From a bacterium (GTDB taxonomy: Bacteria > Electryoneota > B3-LCP): 64,000 nucleotides of DNA. Shown here piece after piece: positions 57,764-64,000 of the stretch. The notes below the pieces were generated by a model, which had not been told where the DNA came from, did no database searches, and was given only the letters and a program-made list of their open reading frames with translations. The stretch's first letter is position 1. Each line of letters starts with the position of its first letter. The stretch lies in contig JAPKYS010000023.1 in the NCBI GenBank assembly GCA_026394195.1, forward strand, positions 62,001-126,000. The letters are read 5' to 3'. A program made the translations under genes and the position numbers.

Positions 57764-59458
57764 ATGATGGAGTTCATCAGAAATTATAAAGCCAAAGCCT
57801 GGCCGACGATCGAGATACCGACGATCAAGTCTGCCCAACTGGTTTTGTTGATCATTTACACCGCAGCCATGGTCGCGGGCGGTTGGATGATCTGGCTTTC
57901 CGGAAATATTCGGGCTGAATATTTTGCCCTTCTGGGCATCGGGATACCTATACTGTTGCTCATAAAAAGCCGCTATTTGACGATTGTGGGTTTGTTAAGT
58001 CTCCAAGTAGTCATGGCTTTCCTCTTCATAGGAAACTCAGGCTATGTCATTTTGATCGTTGTTGCCTTTGCCGGAGCGATTATTTCCTTTCAAAGTACGA
58101 GTCTTATGTACGTTCTACTCATTTTTACGGTGTGGTTTGATACCTCCGCCTTTGTCGGAGGGATAAACCTTAAAAACGAATTCGCAGTGGGTTTTATGTT
58201 ATTACTGGGATGGATTTTCAGAGATGTATTAGGTTCTAATAAGGCATCAAAATCTGTCAAATATTTCCCAAAATGGTCAGCGATAGTTTTCCTCGCATGG
58301 GCTCTGATAGGATTTTCATTCTGGTGTCTTGAACCATTCCCGGCAGGTTGGGATCAGGTTAAGCAACTACTGACCCACATCATCTTCTTTTTAATCACTC
58401 CATTGGTCATCCGGGATCGTCAGCAACTAAAAATAATTCTTTGGGCATGGGTAGCCGCCGGCGTGATTGCAGCCGTAGCTGAATTGATCGCTCCTTACTT
58501 AGGATTCACTCCGACTGGAGGGAGTTGGGGCGGGGGGACCAGCATCGCCTCCGGACATAAAAATATCACCGCCTCATTTCTGAGCTTTTCCTTCTTCATT
58601 ACCTATGCCCTCTATCGTGCTAAGGGTAGTTTAATGCGAAAAGTAGCATTAATGTCCGGCTTGTTTTTTATTTTTACAGCGATGTTTTTCCTCCAATCTA
58701 AGGGCGCCATGATTGGTTTGGCAGTAGGAATTGTTTTGTTTAAAATCGCCGATACCTTCTTTGCCACGCACAGGAAAAATGCACTCAGAACCCTTCGTAA
58801 TAGTTTTTTTATCGTCGGCACCGCAGTTCTCATGATACTTATGATTTATGTTGTCGGCATTTCAGAATACATTTTAGGATATTATAGCCAGATATTCACT
58901 CAAGGTACAGAAATGAGCACGATGGAGATACGTAAAATTCTCTGGCAGGCATCTTGGCAAATGATCAATGACGGGAATCATCCAATTCGAGGGTTAGGTC
59001 CGGGTGCTTTTTGGGTTTTAGGATTGGATTATGTACCGGTAGAATATTATATAGAACCGGATAACAAGAATGAGACAATAACTGGTGAATCAGCGTGGAT
59101 GCAAACTCACAACATCTATCTCGATATATTTTTACAATATGGCGTTGTAGGAATTGTGTCATTTTCGATTTTCGTGTTTTCCATCATTAAAAATCTTTGG
59201 AAGCGCTTTAAATTTACTCCCAATGCCAGTGAAAGTTATCTCTTTCTTAGCTTAGCTTGTGGAATAATAGCGTTCCTAACACATAGTTTCTTTGATTTTT
59301 CTATATTTTTCGTTGCGCGTTTTTGGATATATTGCGGTCTTTGTGTAGCGTGTCTGAATATTCTGAGTGATGAATATTTAACTGATCGTTTAAAACCGTC
59401 TTCGTCCAGACTGGAATTGAGCCACGCAAAATCACGTTTTACTAAGAATTCGAGGTAA
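57764..59458 (+). CDS. O-antigen ligase / Wzy-like polymerase
   Basis: 564 residues with about 12 hydrophobic helices and a large loop. The C-terminal HNIYLDIFLQYGVVGIVSF block (split: HNIYLDIFLQYG, VVGIVSF) and the preceding LGPGAFW are typical of the Wzy_C/O-antigen ligase family, periplasmic-facing enzymes that polymerise or ligate lipid-linked polysaccharide. From about 58 kb the DNA becomes AT-rich (43% to 30% G+C in sampled 60-base lines), while earlier genes are about 50% or more. It lies between an LpxL-like gene and three GT-C glycosyltransferases. ATG 57764 has no strong ribosome site. Confidence 0.82.
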   Translation: MMEFIRNYKAKAWPTIEIPTIKSAQLVLLIIYTAAMVAGGWMIWLSGNIRAEYFALLGIGIPILLLIKSRYLTIVGLLSLQVVMAFLFIGNSGYVILIVVAFAGAIISFQSTSLMYVLLIFTVWFDTSAFVGGINLKNEFAVGFMLLLGWIFRDVLGSNKASKSVKYFPKWSAIVFLAWALIGFSFWCLEPFPAGWDQVKQLLTHIIFFLITPLVIRDRQQLKIILWAWVAAGVIAAVAELIAPYLGFTPTGGSWGGGTSIASGHKNITASFLSFSFFITYALYRAKGSLMRKVALMSGLFFIFTAMFFLQSKGAMIGLAVGIVLFKIADTFFATHRKNALRTLRNSFFIVGTAVLMILMIYVVGISEYILGYYSQIFTQGTEMSTMEIRKILWQASWQMINDGNHPIRGLGPGAFWVLGLDYVPVEYYIEPDNKNETITGESAWMQTHNIYLDIFLQYGVVGIVSFSIFVFSIIKNLWKRFKFTPNASESYLFLSLACGIIAFLTHSFFDFSIFFVARFWIYCGLCVACLNILSDEYLTDRLKPSSSRLELSHAKSRFTKNSR

Positions 59459-59523
59459 ACAAGATACCGGAAATGACCGAGAACTCAACAATTGCACTTT
59501 CTATACCATTTGGTACTCCTTAA

Positions 59524-61089
59524 ATGACTCAATTCTCACAGCGAGATTCTGTTATAATAACCATACTTTTTATTATTTCCTTGATAATCAGAATCTTTAG
59601 ACTTATGGATCAAGATGTCTGGTTTGATGAAGCAGTCATTCTTTTTCAAATCGAGAAAACTTTCCCGCAAATCTGGAATTTCTGTAAACTTGAGAATTTT
59701 CCACCACTGTTTTCCTGGGCATTAAAAGTTTGGGCATTACCCTCTGCTAACCTGACCTGGCTCCGCCTCCTTGATGTGCTGTTAGGGTCCGCGATCCCAC
59801 CGATCATCTACCTGTGGGGGCGAGATCTGGCAGGTAAAAAAGCCGGGTTTATTATTGGATTGACCTGCGTAATGTCTTTGCCACTTATCTATTATTCTCA
59901 AGTCATTCGCATGTACAGTCTTTTCGTATTCATAGCGTGCTTTTCATATTTTGCTTTTCTTCGAGCTATCGAATCTGACAAATACAAGTACTGGATTTTG
60001 GTTGCTATCGCCAATTTGTTGGGTTTCTACAGTTTTCTGTTTATGGTGTTTATCATAGTCGCGCAAGCATTTATTTTGATAGTTCGGTATAGACTCCAGC
60101 TCTCGCGATATTTACGCCCTCTGCTTGTGCATCTTCCAATATTTGCCTTGATGCTGTTTTGGGTCGTTCCTATTCTTAATCGCTATTCATATATGCAGAC
60201 CAGTTTTGGACCATATCATGTGACGTGGAACGATTTGATCGAATACATCCTGTTTTTGGGCACGGGAACCAAATTCAATAAGAATTACCTGTTGGCATTC
60301 CTCATAAACTTGCCTATCTTGATCGGTTTTTTGCTAAGTGTGCCAATCTGGCTAAAAAAAACCAAAATACAATTTCCAGCCTTTCTTTTCGTCAGTTCAA
60401 TACTTATGGTCGCTTTCATCTCAATCGTGAGCCAAACGCTATTTTATAATCGGTATTTGTTGTTTCTTGTCCCCGTTTACCTGACCTTGGCTGTATTGGG
60501 ATGGTTGAACCAGCAATTAAAATTGGTGCGACTGATTGGGATTACCTTGATGTTTTTATCACTCTCAACAGTATACGTATATTATAATTTGCACTTTCTT
60601 GACGTGCATGAGGATTTTCGTTATTTGTGGTCCCGGCTAGAAAGAACTGATGGACACTCTTTTTCCAAGATGTCACATTTCGTTCAAGATAACATCAAAC
60701 CCGGTGAGGTCATCATCCATTATTCCAATGCTAATATAGGACAATTCAGTTATTTTCCGTTTTTATATTACCATAAACGACAATTACCCGAATTTCTTTA
60801 TTCAAAATCCGAAATACCTCAATATTCTGGCCAGCAATACCTGAAACCCGGCGAATGGATCAGCGACTTTAACCAGTTGCAGCCGGCACCCAAAGGAGTG
60901 TGGCTGGTTACTTTTCAGAATGCAGATGCGATTGTAAATCCAGAATATTTCATGGAAGGAGGAATACGTGGAAGGATGCATAAGGAAAACTTGCCCAAGG
61001 ATCTGTATTTTGCAGGGTATCGGTCGGTTCAGAAAATAAACATCGGCGGCATAACCTCAATTCACTTTTTGCCTATGAGTCAGAATTAA
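59524..61089 (+). CDS. GT-C glycosyltransferase (PMT/ArnT-like), tandem copy 1
   Basis: 521 residues with about 10-12 helices. The first periplasmic loop carries DVWFDEAVILFQIEKTF and WNFCKLENFPPLFSW. The Asp-Glu pair (FDE) after helix 1 matches the GT-C catalytic signature of GT39/ArnT-like enzymes, which use polyprenyl-phosphate sugars. HPLT-type motifs are replaced by NFPPLF. A soluble C-terminal domain (about 365-521) contains HYSNANIGQFSYFPFLYYHKRQ and QQYLKPGEWI. It probably transfers a sugar from the donor made by the GT2 at 9661 to a periplasmic acceptor. Paralogues follow at 61125 and 62771. The 65 bases before it hold no gene. Confidence 0.82.
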   Translation: MTQFSQRDSVIITILFIISLIIRIFRLMDQDVWFDEAVILFQIEKTFPQIWNFCKLENFPPLFSWALKVWALPSANLTWLRLLDVLLGSAIPPIIYLWGRDLAGKKAGFIIGLTCVMSLPLIYYSQVIRMYSLFVFIACFSYFAFLRAIESDKYKYWILVAIANLLGFYSFLFMVFIIVAQAFILIVRYRLQLSRYLRPLLVHLPIFALMLFWVVPILNRYSYMQTSFGPYHVTWNDLIEYILFLGTGTKFNKNYLLAFLINLPILIGFLLSVPIWLKKTKIQFPAFLFVSSILMVAFISIVSQTLFYNRYLLFLVPVYLTLAVLGWLNQQLKLVRLIGITLMFLSLSTVYVYYNLHFLDVHEDFRYLWSRLERTDGHSFSKMSHFVQDNIKPGEVIIHYSNANIGQFSYFPFLYYHKRQLPEFLYSKSEIPQYSGQQYLKPGEWISDFNQLQPAPKGVWLVTFQNADAIVNPEYFMEGGIRGRMHKENLPKDLYFAGYRSVQKINIGGITSIHFLPMSQN

Positions 61090-61124
61090 ACCCGGCTACC
61101 TAAGATCGTATCGTCAAGAATAAT

Positions 61125-62747
61125 ATGCTCGAAAATGAGTCAAAGTTGTTCCCTTGGAACCGAAGCGATATCAGCGCACTTTTACTGATCTTTATATTAT
61201 CGCTTGGACTACGCTTGATCCATCTCTTTGATCTGGATGTATGGTTTGATGAAGTCGTTCTGCTTTTTCAGGTAAAGAAATCCTACTTAGATATTTGGAA
61301 TTTCTGTAAGACAGACAATTTCCCACCGCTGTTTCCCTGGCTTCTTAAGTTTTGGAACGGGTTATTGCCAGGTGAACATTCCCTGCGACTATTGTGCGCT
61401 ATATTGGGCTCATTGACACCACCGGCAGCTTATCTTTTAGGGAAGGAAATTCAGAATCGCAGATTGGGATTGCTTTTGGGACTTGCATGTTGCGTCTCTC
61501 CACCACTAATTTATTACTCTCAGATGATTCGAATGTACTGTTTGCTGACATTATGGGGTGCACTATCACTACTAGTTTTCTACCGTGGTCTCAGGACCAA
61601 CGAATGGAAATATTGGATACTGATGTGCATCGCCAATATTCTTGGATTTTATACATTCGTTACATTTATTATTCTAATATTCGTTGAATATATCGTATTG
61701 GTGTGCTCGTTCTGGAAAAACATAAAAAGATTACTTCGTCCTCTGGTAGTGCTTCTGCCGACTCTGCTGCTAATAAGCTTTTGGGCGGTTCCGTTGCTGA
61801 CGCGATATCACCAAATTCAAGGGAAATTCTGGTTGGAAGAAGTGTCGAAATCTGATTGGGTGAAGCTGTGGTTATTTTTAGGAACTGGTACAGATTTCTC
61901 CAACCGCTACACCTTGGCATTTCTGTTAAATTTATCATTCCTTTTCGGTCTATTGGCAGGGTGGAAAAATTGGTTAAAATCAGCCCAGTTAAGAACCGGC
62001 GTGATCATCTTCATATTGACCCTCAGTCTTATGTATGTCTTATCCAAGTTCGGTCAGCCGATCTTCTTCAAGAGATACCTTATCTTCATATTGCCCTTGT
62101 ACCTGGCAATCGTCATCTCTGGAGCGATGAACGTTTCAAATACTCGATTGAGAATTTTGCTGTCAGGGCTGATCTGCTCTTCACTTCTTATCACCCTGGG
62201 TTATTACTACTTCTACTATATTGAATACCACACAGAATGGATGTTTTCTCTTCCCAATACGAGTGGTGAAGTTGGCGATGGGCACGCTATTTCAAAGTGC
62301 ACGGCCTGGCTGGATGAAAACGTCAAAGATAATGAAGTCATCATTCACTATTCTGCACCTTCGCAAAGGTGCTTCAGCTTTTTCCCTGCCATTTACTACG
62401 ATAAAAAATCACTGCCAACTTATATATTCTCGAATAAGGAAATTCCACAGCATTACGGTCAACAATATCTTAAACCGGGTCAGTGGATTCGCAGTCTCAG
62501 TGATTTGCCAACCCAACCTGAAGGTATCTGGGTTGTTTCGCTGAGTGATGTCGAATCGCTATTTGATGATGAAACCAACGCTCATTATAGCAAGGGATGG
62601 CGATGGGTGATCGAAGATAATCTGCCTGCGCAGATGAATCAACTCGGATATAAGCAGGATGCAACGGTTCACATAAGTAGAATGTTAATTCTGCATTTCA
62701 GCCGACAAAAAGCCAATCAGAGACAATCAGGTTTACTAATCCAGTAA
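61125..62747 (+). CDS. GT-C glycosyltransferase (PMT/ArnT-like), tandem copy 2
   Basis: 540 residues, the same plan as the neighbours: DVWFDEVVLLFQVKKSY with the FDE catalytic-type pair, WNFCKTDNFPPLFPW, multiple membrane helices (about 60-365), and a C-terminal domain with VIIHYSAPSQRCFSFFPAIYYDKK and QQYLKPGQWIRSL. The three copies share these signatures closely while the intervening helices diverge, consistent with tandem duplication followed by specialisation for donor or acceptor. About 33% G+C in the 60-base line sampled. No ribosome binding site of note precedes the ATG at 61125. Confidence 0.83.
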   Translation: MLENESKLFPWNRSDISALLLIFILSLGLRLIHLFDLDVWFDEVVLLFQVKKSYLDIWNFCKTDNFPPLFPWLLKFWNGLLPGEHSLRLLCAILGSLTPPAAYLLGKEIQNRRLGLLLGLACCVSPPLIYYSQMIRMYCLLTLWGALSLLVFYRGLRTNEWKYWILMCIANILGFYTFVTFIILIFVEYIVLVCSFWKNIKRLLRPLVVLLPTLLLISFWAVPLLTRYHQIQGKFWLEEVSKSDWVKLWLFLGTGTDFSNRYTLAFLLNLSFLFGLLAGWKNWLKSAQLRTGVIIFILTLSLMYVLSKFGQPIFFKRYLIFILPLYLAIVISGAMNVSNTRLRILLSGLICSSLLITLGYYYFYYIEYHTEWMFSLPNTSGEVGDGHAISKCTAWLDENVKDNEVIIHYSAPSQRCFSFFPAIYYDKKSLPTYIFSNKEIPQHYGQQYLKPGQWIRSLSDLPTQPEGIWVVSLSDVESLFDDETNAHYSKGWRWVIEDNLPAQMNQLGYKQDATVHISRMLILHFSRQKANQRQSGLLIQ

Positions 62748-62770
62748 ATTGATCACTGAAATCAGCGAAA

Positions 62771-64000
62771 ATGTCGAAAATGATGAGATTATCTGCGAGA
62801 TGGAAGCAAATACTCGAAAGCGATAAGGCGGCATTAGGTATATTATTCCTGCTCGCTTTCGCTTTGCGTTTAATCCGCCTATTTTCACTGGATTTAAATT
62901 TTGATGAAGTTATTCTGCTCTTCCAGGCTGAGCATTCTTTTCGGGAGATTTGGAACTTATGCAAATTGGATAACTTTCCACCTCTCTATCCCTGGATCGT
63001 GAAGATTTGGGTGGGCTTCAACCATTCAGTTGGCTGGTACAGGGTTTTAGGGGCATTAATGGGCTCGTTGACTCCTCCTGCAGCTTACATTTTGGGCAAA
63101 GAGATACTAAATAAGCGGTTGGGCTGGATGCTTGGACTGGCGGTTGCTCTATCCACTTCCCTAATATTTTATTCCCAATTTGTGCGCATGTTCAACATTC
63201 AACCTTTCTTTGTAATCCTCTCAATCTACTGGTTTCTAAAGGCGCTACAAGGAGATTCAATACTATATTGGTCACTAACGGCACTCGCAAATCTTTTAGG
63301 GTTTTATGTTTATATCTTTATGGTGTTTATCGTAATGGGAGAATGTCTGGTTTGCCTAATTTACAATAAATTTACTATTCGCAGATATTTCCGCCCACTG
63401 CTGACTCACATATTCTTTGGGTTCGGGTTGTTGGCATGGCTAGTCCCACTCCTGCAACGTTATCGCCAAGTGAAGGAAGGATTCTGGGTGCCTCCTCTGT
63501 CAAGGATTGAATATGTTCAATCGGTTTTTTTCTTTGGGACCGGTAGCGATTTCAGAAATTCTTATGCTTTGGCGGTACTTCTGAACATGCCATTTGTGCT
63601 AGGGTTCATCATAGCACTTTACCAAAGTTTCAAACAATGGAAATTGCGCTCGGTAGTAATTATTTTTCTTTGTGTAATTTTAGTGCTATCTTCAACAGCG
63701 CTCTTCGGTCAGTCTTTCTTTTTTAGCCGGTACCTGCTTTTCGTAACTCCACTTTATCTGCTTATCGCCATCTCAGGTTGGTATTATCTCCCTTCCATCA
63801 AGTTGAGAAATTTTGGTCTGATCTTTGCGGTTTTCAGCTTGATAGCTTCCTTGGGTTACTATTATGTAGATTATTATCAATTACATAACTATTACTCATT
63901 TGTGAGACCACTGCCTGAAGCTGAACCTGGGGAGGGACACAATTTTTCCACTTTATTGCGGGATGTTGCTGACCGCATGAAGCCAAGAGATGCGATAATA
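62771..64000 (+). CDS. GT-C glycosyltransferase (PMT/ArnT-like), tandem copy 3, partial
   Basis: Open from ATG 62771 to the window end (410 codons, no stop). The start was chosen as the first ATG in frame after the previous stop. The predicted N-terminus reads MSKMMRLSARWKQI, helix 1 LGILFLLAFALRLIRL, then DLNFDEVILLFQAEHSF with the FDE pair and WNLCKLDNFPPLYPW. It is the third paralogue of the array and its missing C-terminal part should contain the HYS...QQYLKPG-type domain. About 43% G+C in the 60-base line sampled. Confidence 0.8.
   Translation, partial: MSKMMRLSARWKQILESDKAALGILFLLAFALRLIRLFSLDLNFDEVILLFQAEHSFREIWNLCKLDNFPPLYPWIVKIWVGFNHSVGWYRVLGALMGSLTPPAAYILGKEILNKRLGWMLGLAVALSTSLIFYSQFVRMFNIQPFFVILSIYWFLKALQGDSILYWSLTALANLLGFYVYIFMVFIVMGECLVCLIYNKFTIRRYFRPLLTHIFFGFGLLAWLVPLLQRYRQVKEGFWVPPLSRIEYVQSVFFFGTGSDFRNSYALAVLLNMPFVLGFIIALYQSFKQWKLRSVVIIFLCVILVLSSTALFGQSFFFSRYLLFVTPLYLLIAISGWYYLPSIKLRNFGLIFAVFSLIASLGYYYVDYYQLHNYYSFVRPLPEAEPGEGHNFSTLLRDVADRMKPRDAII

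Noticed and set aside
1..64000. tRNA, rRNA, insertion sequence, phage or toxin-antitoxin loci
   Set aside because: No cloverleaf, rRNA core, transposase, integrase or small toxin-like pair was recognised by eye; short or diverged RNA genes could have been missed.

Overview
The window is about 52-55% GC over most of its length and falls to roughly 30-43% in the lines sampled after about 58 kb. It is a gene-dense bacterial chromosome segment dominated by cell-envelope and surface-polysaccharide genes. Five predicted secreted proteins end in the type IX secretion (T9SS) type A sorting domain, with cores of the form [F/Y/S]PNPFN. Together with LVIVD-propeller, beta-helix and FN3 proteins, this points to an uncultivated member of the Fibrobacterota-Chlorobiota-Bacteroidota (FCB) group (candidate-phylum type). 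The exact phylum cannot be read from this window. No rRNA, tRNA, CRISPR array, insertion sequence or phage gene was recognised.

Layout. (1) 1-9640: the C-terminus of an AlgD-type GDP-mannose 6-dehydrogenase, then three secreted right-handed beta-helix genes. The third is a 1909-residue protein made of two [beta-helix + Ig-like repeats] modules, and the DNA of the family is mosaic. (2) 9661-22528: an 11-gene, tightly packed and often overlapping polysaccharide operon: polyprenol-type GT2, GT4, SDR epimerase, methyltransferase-like protein, pyruvyltransferase family, three PaaK/CapK-like adenylating enzymes with an M14 carboxypeptidase lipoprotein between them, Wzx flippase and radical SAM/SPASM enzyme. 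(3) 22677-24949: two secreted FN3-type proteins coupled to two tiny HAMP-like membrane proteins. (4) 24958-27545: a structured leader, then a UDP-HexNAc dehydrogenase and WecB. (5) 27654-34434: a T9SS cargo protein with its own promoter and terminator, M42 aminopeptidase, HisS and an OPT oligopeptide transporter. (6) 34450-42018, minus strand: TusA, M28 peptidase, T9SS beta-helix protein, flippase, an unusual L7/L12-like membrane protein and a PHP phosphoesterase. (7) 42340-50132: DUF362 protein, glutamine synthetase, and two large T9SS cargo proteins. (8) 50221-54316: an acyl-CoA-synthetase-like enzyme fused to an AroQ chorismate mutase domain, followed by DAHP synthase and a third flippase. 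(9) 54467-64000: two radical SAM enzymes, an LpxL-like acyltransferase, an O-antigen ligase/polymerase and a tandem array of three paralogous GT-C membrane glycosyltransferases, the last cut by the window end.

How it works together. Regions 1, 2, 4 and 9 supply nucleotide-sugar uronic acids, glycosyltransferases, flippases, polymerase/ligase and decorating enzymes, and could build one or several surface polysaccharides. The beta-helix proteins may modify or bind those polymers outside the cell. Regions 5-7 combine peptide uptake and hydrolysis with secreted cargo. The strongest candidates for something undescribed are the adenylating-enzyme/chorismate-mutase fusion beside DAHP synthase (50221-52835), the FN3/T9SS/mini-HAMP operon (22677-24949), the CapK x3 + M14 cassette (14737-19914), and the leader with competing hairpins (24958-25095).
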